This document shows, one piece after another, positions 35,001-45,700 of a DNA stretch of 64,000 bases. The translations under genes and the position numbers were made by a program. Numbering within the stretch: the stretch's first letter is position 1; every line of letters begins with the position of its first letter. Below the pieces are notes generated by a model. That model was not told the DNA's origin. It searched no databases and saw nothing but the letters and a program-made list of their open reading frames with translations. This DNA comes from Cyrtodaria siliqua (lineage: Eukaryota > Mollusca > Bivalvia > Adapedonta > Hiatellidae): assembly GCA_037043455.1 (NCBI GenBank), contig JAWPHD010007150.1, forward strand, positions 1 to 64,000, given 5' to 3'.

Positions 35001-36264
35001 TTAAGCTGATGCTCAATATAAAACCCCTTTCACAGGTATCTTATTTTTGTGGAAATGTCATCCGCCAAACTATGGTCAAGTGATGTTTTAAAATTAATGA
35101 TAATATAGGTGATGCCAAGGCCAAGCGCAAACAGATGACAAATGATGATCTTCTGTATGACCCCGATATTGACGAAGACAACGAGAAATGGATGGCCAAT
35201 CAGAGGCGATCTCATCTTCCGAAAGCATCTGGTGACAAAGAGAAAAAAGTCAAGCCTCTGCCCCACAGTGATGCTGTACTGGACTGTCCTGCATGCATGA
35301 CTACACTGTGTCTGGATTGTCAAAGGTACTGTAGTTGGGTTGTTAAAGACAGAGAATATACCTATACAAGCTCAAAACTGGTGACTTATGAAATAGCTCT
35401 TGTATAATTAACCTATTTTGAATATATTCATATAAAAACTAAAAAATGTGTCTGGAACACCAATGCCTAACTTTAGAGTTGTTAGTCACAGGAGTAATGG
35501 ACTTAATAAAAAACTTGAATGTAAAATTTGGGACGGATGGGCAAAGGTTAAATGTTATGCCCGCTCCACATTAGGGCACAACAGTTGTATTATTTTGTTG
35601 TTTATATAAAAAAGTATATGAAACATTGTATGAGTTTACTATAAAATACTTAAGTCTAATATTGTAGCCTTTTTTCAGTATTATCAAATATATAGAGGAT
35701 ATTTGTTGGTTTGAAGCGAATATAGGATTTATTTTCATTAAGAAGTAAGAAAACTTGTATTTTCACGAGTGAAAATGTAAGTTTTCTCACAGCCAGGTTT
35801 CTGACTGTTATAAGCAAATGTAGAATGTTATAAGCAAATGTAGAAAAAAGTAGTTCCATTTTTTCCAGCAGTGAGAATATAAGTTCTTATATTCTTACTG
35901 TGAAAATATAAACAATGAGAATATAAGGTTTATTCTAACCATACAATCCACTATTTCACTGGGAAGTATATAATAAATGTGGTTATCAACTTGCAGGCAT
36001 GATGTTTACAATGACCAGTACAGAGCGATGTTTGTTATGAACTGTGCTGTGGATCGGTCCGAGGTGCGCAAATATCCTAAAGCCGGTAAAAATGCTGGAA
36101 AACGAAAGAAAACAAAAGCATCCGATTCAAAAGACACTTCTGATGTAAATGCTGCAGCAGGCGACTTATTCCATGCAGTCAAGTGTACAGAATGTAATAC
36201 TGTTGTGGCTGTATATGACGATGATGAAATTTATCATTTCTTCAATGTTCTTGCCAGTTACTGA
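29012..36264 (+). CDS. EAPP: E2F-associated phosphoprotein (complete)
   Basis: Five exons (29012-29085, 31795-31976, 33422-33535, 35109-35325, 35997-36264) join in phase to 284 residues; human EAPP is about 285. EAPP is a nuclear protein that associates with E2F factors and modulates their target genes. Motifs in order: an acidic N-terminus, DDDIDILLHGTPEQKRKL, SSSEDEFEKEMNKELN, HYDDVYFDSDEEE, NDDLLYDPDIDEDNEKW, the Cys cluster CPACMTTLCLDCQRH, YRAMFVMNCAV, CTECNTVVAVYDDDE and the C-terminal YHFFNVLASY. The two CxxC pairs suggest metal binding. No break is seen. Confidence 0.96.
29521..30821. mobile_element. 1.3-kb TIR transposon flanked by TTAA
   Basis: Perfect 26-bp terminal inverted repeats begin GGGGTCATTTCACCAAGG. 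TTAA stands on both sides (29517-29520 and 30822-30825). TTAA duplications are typical of piggyBac- and Kolobok-type transposons, though TA with a longer TIR is possible. The interior is GC- and CpG-rich compared with the intron. It contains an inner hairpin around GATCGGCTACTG (30596-30640) and no full transposase, so it is non-autonomous. It lies in EAPP intron 1. Confidence 0.88.
30100..30237 (+). CDS. 45-aa ORF inside the TIR element
   Basis: The ORF starts MDQQAVLGLVVALQLCSAIA and ends in a basic cluster RRRPRTKRKYAKKN before TAA. A hydrophobic start followed by Arg runs recalls the N-terminus of HARBI1-like transposases, but the piece is too short to assign and may be chance. The flanking TTAA would be unusual for Harbinger elements (normally TWA). 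Confidence 0.25.
   Translation: MDQQAVLGLVVALQLCSAIAQQNVITLGNMLRRRPRTKRKYAKKN
30840..31248 (-). pseudogene. Non-LTR retrotransposon reverse transcriptase fragment
   Basis: The minus-strand reading holds the RT catalytic motif FADDTKLY, then ACEWAKKWQMIFNAKKCKHL, a DMGVTFDSKLKFS segment and KANRNLGLIYKTF, the usual order in LINE-type RTs. Only the middle of the RT domain remains. It ends close to the right end of the TTAA-flanked element. It is a decayed intronic relic in EAPP intron 1. Confidence 0.9.
31795..31976 (+). CDS. EAPP: EAPP exon 2
   Basis: The exon is 182 nt with a TTCGCAG acceptor and a GTACTA donor. It encodes DILLHGTPEQKRKL and the phosphoprotein-like SSSEDEFEKEMNKELNGTVK. Confidence 0.95.
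31977..33421. other. EAPP intron 2
   Basis: AT-rich; no exon or named repeat recognised. Confidence 0.5.
33422..33535 (+). CDS. EAPP: EAPP exon 3
   Basis: The exon is 114 nt with a TTGTAG acceptor and a GTAAAC donor. It encodes a Ser-rich stretch and HYDDVYFDSDEEEMVTK, matching the family YDDIYFDSDSED block. Confidence 0.95.
33536..35108. other. EAPP intron 3
   Basis: It contains the 33.6-kb MITE. Apart from a phrase 'accgtatataaccctaataa', which resembles ends of other dispersed repeats, nothing is recognised. Confidence 0.5.
33608..33781. mobile_element. PIF/Harbinger-type MITE, copy 1
   Basis: Inverted ends GGGCTATTCCATTAAAAC and GTTTTAATGGAATAGCCC (one mismatch) extend inward through GGGACCCCAGGAAGGCA. 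TTA flanks both sides, the 3-bp TWA duplication typical of PIF/Harbinger. It is about 174 bp with no ORF. Related copies are at 40267-40437 and about 45167-45330. Confidence 0.85.
35109..35325 (+). CDS. EAPP: EAPP exon 4
   Basis: The exon is 217 nt with an ATATAG acceptor and a GTACTG donor. It encodes a basic stretch, NDDLLYDPDIDEDNEKW, LPHSDAVLDCPACMTTLCLD and CQ, the most conserved EAPP segment. Confidence 0.96.
35997..36264 (+). CDS. EAPP: EAPP exon 5
   Basis: It runs from a TTGCAG acceptor to TGA. It encodes QYRAMFVMNCAV, a Lys-rich linker (GKRKKTKASDSK), the second Cys pair CTECN and the C-terminus EIYHFFNVLASY. Confidence 0.96.
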
Positions 36265-37930
36265 CATCTGGAGTGTTGGAGTTCTGTGAATTTGTTACCG
36301 ATTTCTGGGAACAGCTACCGACATCTGACGTCATATTTGGATGATGCACGGATATCTAAGTTTCATTACCAACATCTGGGTCAACTTGACGGAGATACTG
36401 CAACACGAGATGATGTTTGCAATATGTCGGATAACGTTACCATCATCTCAGATAGGAGAACGTTCTTGTATCAGCCACAACTTATGCCCATCTCAGAATT
36501 CCAGAGATACTGTCCGGCATTTAGGATTATTGATGGATAGCATTATTTGTGATATTTAAATGATAGATGCGACTTTTTCTGAAACACAGTGAGGCATCAG
36601 TATAAAACTTTTCTGAAGTGTGGCAGCTCAATATTTTCTGTGTGCTTATTTATACTGTTATATTCCAAGGGAGGGTGAAAGTTTTCAAAGAAATAGGCAT
36701 ATCAGCACTTAAATGGTGACCAAAAGCAGGTGTATAGAATGTTCCGCTTTTTGTAACTGGAGAATCTTTTTTTTTGTATATTTAAAAAAAAAAAAAAAGA
36801 TTTCATGATGCTTTGAAAACCCCAGTTAGGTACAAATGCTTTTTAAAAAGATGAACATTGGCCTAAATCAACAAATCTTTAATCTTTACACAACATAGAC
36901 CTTTACATTTCATTTGTATATTTTGGATTTAAAAATACATTTTTACATGTTAGTAAATGCAAAACATTTCTTTAGATAATGTCATGTTGTTTAATACCAG
37001 TTACAAACAAATCGGGGCGTGATGTAAATAAGTGTGAAGTTGAAAACTTGTACAAATGATAATGTATGGTTTATTATAAACTGAATAATAATCATGTTGA
37101 GTCGTATTTACCTTTCCATTTTTACACTTTTTTTTAATCTAAAGCTTGTCCTATGTTTTTCATCCGATTTTTATGAAACCTCATAGTATAAGTATCAGTA
37201 GCTATTATCAGGACATGCCGGTTGAATGATTTTTGGCAGAGTTACAGGACTTTGTGAAGTTTTTCGAATCTAAAAGTTGCCCACTCATCTACGATTTTCA
37301 TAGGATGTATCAATATGATGTCGGGTAGCGCATATTTTTAGGAGGTTCTGGTTAAATGAATTTTGGCGGAGTGACGGGACTTTCATGTTTTTCGATTTTA
37401 TAGCTTGTCTGCTCAACTCATACATTTTTCGTCGTTTTCATGAAACTATAGAAGTATCACTCTGATGTCTAGTAGTGTAAATCGTCAGAATGTTCCAGTT
37501 AAATGATTCTTGGCAAAGTTGTAGGACTTTTTTCAAATGTGAAGCATTTCCGCTCTACTCCTACATTTTTCATCTGATTATTGTGAAACTTAGTAGGAAG
37601 TTCTACAGATTTCTTGTTGACCATGCAACTTTCTATTACTCTATTTTCAAAGAGCCTCTTTTCTACATAAACATGCTAAACTAGAAATTGTTATTGTCCA
37701 TGGGACAAAAACGTATGGCTCCTCCACTAGCCCGAACAGGCATAATTGATGACTCTAGGTCCAACCGTCATCTATTGATCTGAGATCGTTTTGATATTCA
37801 ATATCCCTGTGAATGTATCTACTATCTGTATCAGTAAGGCCACATAAAAATATGTGTGGTTCAGGTAACCCGACCGACCCTATTTTTTTAAGGGGCCGAC
37901 CCTAAAACTTTTTATGCAAAAATTAAAAAA
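36265..37930. other. EAPP 3' flank and intergenic DNA
   Basis: This includes the EAPP 3' UTR (no canonical AATAAA found) and a poly-A run near 36784. From about 37120 to 37690, three or four diverged tandem blocks share 'ttttcat' plus 'tgaaac' and 'ttggcagagtt', about 120 bp apart. Confidence 0.5.
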
Positions 37931-37944
37931 AAAAATTAAACAAA

Positions 37945-38650
37945 AATAAAAATCAATAGGGGTCATCTACTGGTCATGACCAACCATCCTTCCAAGTTTG
38001 AGGACCCTAGGTCCAACCATTCTCTAGTTATTGATCGGACATCGTTTTGATGGTCAATGTCACCGCAACCTTGACCTTTGACCTAGTGACCCCAAAATCA
38101 ATAGGGGTCATCTACTTGTCATGACCAACCATCCTTCCAAGTTTGAGGACCCTAGGTCCAACCATTCTCTAGTTATTGATCGGACATCGTATTGATAGTC
38201 ATTGTCACCGCAACCTTTGACCTAGTGACCCCAAAATCAATAGGGGTCATCTACTTGTCATGACCAACCATCCTTCCAAGTTTGAGGACTCTAGGTCCAA
38301 CCATTCTCTAGTTATTGATCGGACATCGTTTTGATAGTCAATGGCACCGCAACCTTGACCTTTGACCTAGTGACCCCAAAATCAATAAGGGTCATCTACT
38401 TGTCATGACCAACCATCCTTCCAAGTTTGAGGACCCTAGGTCCAACCGTTCTCTAGTTATTGATCGGACATCGTTTGTGACACAGACAGACCTACAGCCT
38501 TGACCTTTGACCTAGTGATCCCAAAATCAATAGGGGTCATCTACTTGTCATGACCAACTATCCTTCCAAGTTTGAGGACCCTAGGTCCAACCATTCTGTA
38601 GTTATTGATCAGACATCGTTTGTGACACAGACCTACAGACACGCAGACCT
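37945..38650 (+). repeat. Tandem repeat, CAATAGGGGTCATCTACTTG family
   Basis: Five units of about 120-140 bp each hold 'caataggggtcatctacttg', 'ccatccttccaagtttgagg', 'ccctaggtccaacc', 'ttattgatcggacatcgt' and 'ccttgacctttgacctagtg'. Related phrases occur at 54780-55080. Confidence 0.9.
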
Positions 38651-38879
38651 ACAGCCCTACTCAAACAAAAGTTATGGCCCTTTTCCTGTTACTTTTCGAA
38701 CACCACTCGTATATGGGTATATTAGTTTCAAATTTATCATCGGGAATGCGTAATTGTTTCAAAGGTAAAGGCCTTTGACCTAATGACCCTTAAAATAATA
38801 GGGGTGTGGGTCTCAACAAGACAAACATTCTGTGAAGTTTCCAGAGGTTTAACAAGAGGTCAATGACCTGAAGCTCTAC

Positions 38880-39790
38880 TAATAGGTTTTGATAGCTAGA
38901 TCAGCATTCCTGTGAAGTTTCATGAAAACCTGTCGAGTAGTTTCAGAGGAGTAGTCGCTACAAGTTTTTACTATATAACTCTTAGGTAAACAAAGATAGC
39001 CGCTGGCAGCCATGTTTACTGTTGAATCAAAATGATTTTCGACAAGGACCAACGTCATGCTGATCATTTTAGAAAAAGTCCCATATCAATATCACTTATT
39101 TTTTAAGTGTTTTTTTTATAGTTTTCAAGAAGCAGTCGCTACCAAGGGTTGTTTTTTTTTAATCTATTTTTAGCCATGGTGGCCATCTTGAATTTCTGGT
39201 TGAACTGAAATTTTGCTAGGATCAACTAGACACCAAGAATCAAGAGAAACATTCCCGTGAAGTTTCATGAAAGTCCGTCAAGTAGTGTCAGAGGAGTAGT
39301 CGCTACAAGTTTTTACCATATAAACAAAGATGGCAGCTGGCTGTTTAATGTCGAAAATCAAACGGGGGCCAAAAAACATTAGAGTTAGCAACATTCTTGT
39401 GAAGTTTCATGAAAATCTGTCGAGTAGTTTCAATAGAGTAGTCGCTACAAGTTTTTACTATATAACTCCATGTAAACAAAGATGGCTGCTGCAGCCATGT
39501 TTAATGTCGAATCAAAATGATTTTCGACAAGGACCAACATCATGTCATGCTGATCATTTTAGAAAAAGTCCCATATCAATATCACTTGCAGTTTGCAAGA
39601 AGTAGTTACTACAAACTTTTCTTAAAAATCTATTTTTAGCTGTGGTGGCCATCTTGAATTTCCGGCCTACCTAAAGTTCCACTAGGATCAACTAAACATC
39701 AAGAGCAACATTCCCCTGAAGTTTCATGAAAATCCTTCAAGTAGTTTCAGAAGAGTAGTCGCTACAAGTTTTTACCATATAAACAAAGAT
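38880..39790 (+). repeat. Dispersed repeat, GTAGTCGCTAC family, several copies
   Basis: At least four successive copies share 'gtgaagtttcatgaaaa', 'gagtagtcgctacaagtttt' and 'aaacaaagatggc'. This is the same family as 1470-2120. Confidence 0.85.
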
Positions 39791-39824
39791 GGCAGCTGGC
39801 TGTTTAAATGCCGAAAATCAAACG

Positions 39825-40210
39825 GGGCCAAAAAACTCAGAGTTATGGCCCTTGATTTAATGAAAAGTACTACGTGGATATTTAGCCTCGTCAACACTAC
39901 ACCTCCATTTTGCAGCCGATCTTCAGTTACCAAACCTGGTCAGTCTTAATATCGATTAAAGCTTGGACGAGTTTGAAAACCAATATTAGATAATAAACAG
40001 TGTTAAATAAACACAGTTATAGCCCTTGATTTAATGAAAATATTTAGCCTTGCCAACACTACCATTTTGCAGCCTATCTTTGGTTACCAAACTTGGCCGG
40101 TCTTAATATCGACAAAAGCTTAGACGAGTTTGAAAACCACCAATATCGGATAATAAACATCAGAGTTATGGCCCTTGATTTAATGAAAAATGCTATATTT
40201 TGATCATTAA
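39825..40210 (+). repeat. Short tandem block with 'ttatggcccttgatttaatg'
   Basis: Three units of about 150-180 bp repeat 'agttatggcccttgatttaa', 'atatttagcctcgtcaacac' and 'ggataataaacatcagag' with substitutions. Confidence 0.65.
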
Positions 40211-40266
40211 TCTGCAGCTACTTCAATTTTCATCTAATGGCAAACGTGTTCAGAATGTTAATATCC

Positions 40267-40437
40267 GGGCTATTTCATTAAAACATACATGGGACCCCAG
40301 GAAGGCACTTTTAAGATTGGAACAGCCACTCATAGATGTAAAATTAGTTTAAAAACAAATTTCGGAAAACAGGGTTCACACAGATGTTTATTAAATTGCC
40401 TTCCTGTGGTCCTGGGTATGTTTTCATGGAATAGCCC
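40267..40437. mobile_element. PIF/Harbinger-type MITE, copy 2
   Basis: It has the same ends and inner sequence as 33608-33781 (GGGCTATTTCATTAAAAC to GGAATAGCCC). No clean TTA duplication remains, so this copy is older or rearranged. Confidence 0.75.
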
Positions 40438-40623
40438 TCATTAAAAGTTTGGCTCAGATGGCACAGTATGTTAGAGGACCTGGAATTGAGTCTCGGTCAA
40501 GACTAGTTTCACCCATTTTAAGAACCAATACAAAAATTACAGTCTTGACCCAGACCTTGAACATTCAACTTGAATTTGGTGCGCAATACGGTTTACTGTC
40601 GATACATAACACCTTAATTTTCA

Positions 40624-41563
40624 GGGCTTTCCCCAGCCATTTTAGGCGTGGCGGTGCTAATCCTATCAACATTTCAAGTTTGCCCTTCCTAAACAGCTGA
40701 TTACCTGGCTGTGTGTCAACTGCCTGAAGCTACGACGCGCATTGATGCAGTAAAGGCTTTCACGTATTACTAAATACACACGGCTTGTGTTATGTCTGGC
40801 ATGGTATATGCTAAGTGTTAAGTAAACAAAAGATGATTGGGGGAGTGAGTGCCGCTAATTAAATTTGGTTTAATACCCAATTTGGTCATGATTGGTCATG
40901 ATTAAAGGAGAGCAGTATCGCTGATTGGTATTTGTAACGCATGGGGATAAATGACGGGTTTTAATGGATAATTTAATTGAACGTTTATCATGTATTAGTA
41001 GAATGAATTTACGAACACTAATCAACATTTACATCGTCAGCTTTGTCGGTAAGTATAATGAATGAGGTAGATATTTTGTAATTATTTAATAATAACTCAA
41101 TCAAATAATTAAGGTAGCGTATTTAACTGATTTTTTAATTGACACATGGTATGGGGAAAAGACCAGGCATTCTGCTTTGTGAACTTAATAAAGTGCTCCG
41201 ACAGCAAACAGTGTTTGTACTACAGTATAAGAAAGTGCAGTATAAGAAAGTGTTTCGTTGTATGTGCTATATAAGTTAAATAATAGATTGTTCTGTGTCA
41301 GAAACTGTTTCAGTGATTATATGTGCTACGAGATGTCTTTTATTCTGTCAGAAAGTGATTTGCTAGCATTTTTTATTAAAAGATTTTGAAATAAAAATAT
41401 ATAAAATATGTTTTTCTATTATTTCATTCATTCCTTATGATACCAGATATACGCTAAATCTCTTCTTTTCAACTGGCATTTAAAAAAAAAATTGACGCAT
41501 CCATCCCCCTTTTTCCGCAAAAAATGCCACCACTCCTTAAAAAAATCCTGGGGAAAGCCCCGA
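40624..41563. mobile_element. Possible TIR element, AGGGCTTTCCCCAG ends
   Basis: AGGGCTTTCCCCAG near 40624 and CTGGGGAAAGCCCC near 41550 form inverted ends about 940 bp apart. The inner sequence is AT-rich without a transposase ORF. Ends are shared in part with the MITE at 6681-6842. Confidence 0.5.
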
Positions 41564-42623
41564 TTTTTATCCCGTTATCTTGCGCAATTATGAGATCTAC
41601 GCATCTATGATAACACAAACATGCATAATCTTAACATGACAACAAAGTAATTAAAACATTAGACTATCAAAATTACCTTTTATTACAATACATACATTTA
41701 TACGTGGATTCCATCCCTTGTTGAAAATAGGAATGGAAACGGTAATGAACCTTAATTCAACATGAATATGGGACCCTACAATGTAGACTATATTCATGAA
41801 TAGGAATTGAAACTGAATAAGATTTTAATGCACCAACACAACAGGGCTAAAAGCCTATATAGGCTAATACGAATAAACATTTCAGGCCCATCCTCGATTT
41901 ACATCGAAATAAAAATATGCAGAATGGGCCTAGAACACTCTCACCTGCAGAAATGCAGAGTTGCTGCAAATAACTCCATTTATGGCTGTAGCCAAGATCA
42001 TTTTGCAGCTACTGAAGAAGCACCTGAAACACCATAAAGGGGTGATGAAGACCTTAATGAACATGACAAAGACAAATAAGCATGCATTCAGGAGGATTTT
42101 ACCCCTTCGCCTGGTTAAGCTTTTTCCCTATCTTGCCCGGGAACCACACGGGTGCAGCCCTTATTTATATAGGTCATTTAGAGCCAGTTTTAATTTCAGT
42201 TCACATACCTACTTCTAGCTGCTTGTGCTTTAATGTTCTGTATGAGGACATGTCAGTATATATACTAGTCAATATCAAAACTCAGTTCAAGATACAAATA
42301 TTTCAGAAAACCTGCCATTTCTGAATCGTACGTCACATACTACAGGAAGTTTCGAGTTAAAATCCTAGCCTCGCCAGTTATCCTCTCATTTCAAATTCTT
42401 CACAAACTAACAAGAAAATGTTAAGACGAAACAGTTTTAAATACCCTATATAGTATCAAATAATCTTTCCTGTCCACTGTTTTTACATCACTAACACACT
42501 CGCTTTTGATTTTCTAACTCCTTATACTAGTCGGTCATAAATACATGCATGACTGATATGCAAACACGAGCCTAGATGAAGTAGGCTTTGCCGACCAATC
42601 ACAATCTATTTGGTAAATTCTCA

Positions 42624-42789
42624 TCAATGACAACAACCATGACCATGCACATGAGCGTTTGTTTCAGCAGCTGCTGAAGGATTATGTGTTGTCTTGGCAT
42701 TTTTTTGTTTGATAGCTTTGCTGAGTATGTAGTAGTGGAATTCTTCCTCGTAAACGTAGTCTCCTGGTGATATCTCGTCAACTTCATAT
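42624..42789 (-). CDS. NAA40: NAA40 exon 9 (C-terminus)
   Basis: It runs from a TTCACAG acceptor to TGA (42626-42624). It encodes [33 protein letters not shown] and the His/Cys-rich end HVHGHGCCH, the same tail seen in vertebrate NAA40 (GGHCGGCCH). Confidence 0.95.
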
Positions 42790-45700
42790 CTGTGAAGGGA
42801 AAATAAGCATTGTAGATATTAAGTCAGCCATTTTCTGAAAGATTTAGACAAAAGAATAAGTGTGTGAAAACTGAAGTATCTGTTTCACATGGTACAGATA
42901 TGTGATGTACAGTCGATTGCATATCTGACATGTGTCATTGAAAGCTGGCACAGATGGTTAGGTATGCTAGAGGACCTGGATTTGAATCTCGGTCGAGACT
43001 TAATCATCAACTTGTAACATATGGTGTTTCGTTCGGTAATCAACTTTTCATCATATACTTGTACCCAATTACATATGTTTACTAAAGAAACACTTAAAGG
43101 CTCTATAACAGAATTTATATAAACAATTTTGAAAATACCAACATAAATTTATATCATTGGAACTGGAATATTTAGAGGTAATTATCAAGACATTTTTAAA
43201 GGGGTTAATGCACTATTCTCAGACAAGATTTATTTAAAAGGGCTTAAACAACCTTAAAAATAGCTGAACGAATTATCAAAATGCCATGAAAAATAAATGA
43301 GATAGGACCTACTGAAAATTTGCAAAAAACATATATGGAGGTGGCCATCTTGGAACGATGACATCATCGCACCTTTTTACTATATATGGCATATTGACAA
43401 AATATTTTATAAAGCAAAGAAAATCACTGCAAATTGATTAAAAAATAAGTATACAGATGTAAAATGTATAAATTGTATGCCTATTTTTCATTTCCAGTGA
43501 TTTTCTTTGCTTTAAAAGACATTTAATCAGTATGCCATATATGGTAAAAAGGCACATGACATCATCATTCAAAGATGGCTGCCTCCATTTGTGTTTCTTT
43601 GCAAATTTTCAATAGGTCATACCTCCATTATTTTTCATGGTATTTTGATAAATCTTTCAGCTTTTTTCAAGTTTTTCAGACCCCTTTGAAATAAACATTG
43701 TTTGAAAATAGTGCACCAACCCCTTTAAGACAGAGTTCCAGAATCACCAAATTCTCTTTTGAATAGTTTGCTTGTGTTATTTTACATGCTTGGAGTATAG
43801 ACTTTAGAAGATTGTGGGTGTGCAGTTTATGTCCCCTTTCAAAGGATAAGGAATGGATTTGTTTAAGTTCTCTGGGGCAGCATCTAGAAACTGCAATCTG
43901 TCGATGAGCAAATCTGTCAATGAGCAATCTCATTCTACTATTTAATAACTGACACTCAAAGACACTTCTGTATCGAACGCAACATTACTGAATACCTCCA
44001 AAAAATATAAAACTAGACTCACAACCAATACTTTCTGTTTGTATAAAGCCTGTATCACCATCTTAACCATGCTCTTTAACAGTTTTTTTAGCAGTTACAG
44101 TTAGTCTAAAACAATAACAGAACCAAACAAACAGTACCGGCTATAAATTGAACCAAACAAACAGTACCTGCTATACATTGAACCAAACAAACAGTACCGG
44201 CTATACATTGAACCAAACAAACAGTACCGGCTATACACTGAACCAAACAAACAGTACCGGCTATACATTGGTAACCACTGTTATCAATCAGTTCTGCGAC
44301 TATCACTTATTGAACACAATATAGATAGAACAGTGATAGCTTACTTGAGAGCTTCCATAAAGAATTTGGTCGCCGATTCATTGTGTTTGAACGTCGTCAA
44401 CATCACCTTCAGCATCTCTGTCCTGTAAAGATAATTATTAAACTTGAAACATTGTCGTGACAGAACAACAGACTGCGGCAGCCTAAAATCTGATTTGTTC
44501 ATCATTGCCTTTATGTCATACCATTCATGAGAAAATTGAGGTATTTATATACAGCACTCGCTTGTAAGGATCATAAAGTTTTATATTATATATTCTGTGA
44601 TGAATTATAGAAAATTCCCAGATTGAGAAAATCTATAACATATCCCTTCCTCTACTGTGCTATCTCGCCTAGTGTGCAAGATAGCACAGTAGCCAATTGT
44701 TATGAACTAAACGATAGACATCACGATATTACGTCACAAATTGACGTCATGATATTAATCCGCGCTGTCGCCAAAGGAGTGACAGAAGGAATACTTGTGT
44801 CAAAAGACGATTGGAAAGGAATTTGTCACAGAATATATATTATATAGTTTAATTAACATTTTTGTCGTGATACGGAAAATAATTCACTCGTGGGAAATAT
44901 TCTTGCGATATAGAAACTCGTGCGAAAACGCACTCGTTTCTATATCGCAAGAATCTTTCTCACTCGGGAATTATTTCCCGTATCACTTCAACAATGTTAA
45001 TTAAACTCTATGTCTTGTTCAACAAGTGGCTGAAGAGTGCATCAATGTCCGTTTCAAAGTGCTGTAAGTTTACAACCCATGTCAAACTGATGCGTAACAC
45101 ATAAAGACTGCAAAATGATGTGAGGCCCATTAAATCACTCGGCTACAGAGATTACAAAACTTATTAAAACATACCCAGTAACCCAGGAAGACAATTTAAT
45201 AAACTTCTATGGGTGATCCCTATTTTCTGAAATTTGTTTATTGAAACTCAATTTTGCATTTTTGTGTTAGGGTTAATTTCAAAAGTGCCTTCCTGGTGTC
45301 CCGTGTATGGATTAATGGACTAGCCTTTACACAGAAACAGTCATTAGGAACATGTACATTATTTATGTTGCACGCATACATGCTTTGTTTCTTAACATAG
45401 ATTAAGATCGGGTTTTAGTCCAAGTTTGGTATACATCAAAATAAAGTTAGCCTCAGAAACACAAGTTAACACACTGGCATTCTGGAGTCACTTATTAAGT
45501 GTCTCTACAGGACACCACTTCAAATTTGCGCAGTGTTTGGTCATCATTGGCTCAAATTTAGTTGATTTAAAAAAAAAATGTTATGAAAATATTTTTCAAT
45601 TTGCACAATTAATTGTACAATAACACATATTTACAAACAGCAGTTACATTTTCTAAATACATGTTTTAAATACAGAATATAAATCAACAAAATACATGTT

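Noticed and set aside
44106..44306. ORF with a [10 protein letters not shown] period
   Set aside because: A by-product of the 30-bp minisatellite, whose length is a multiple of three.
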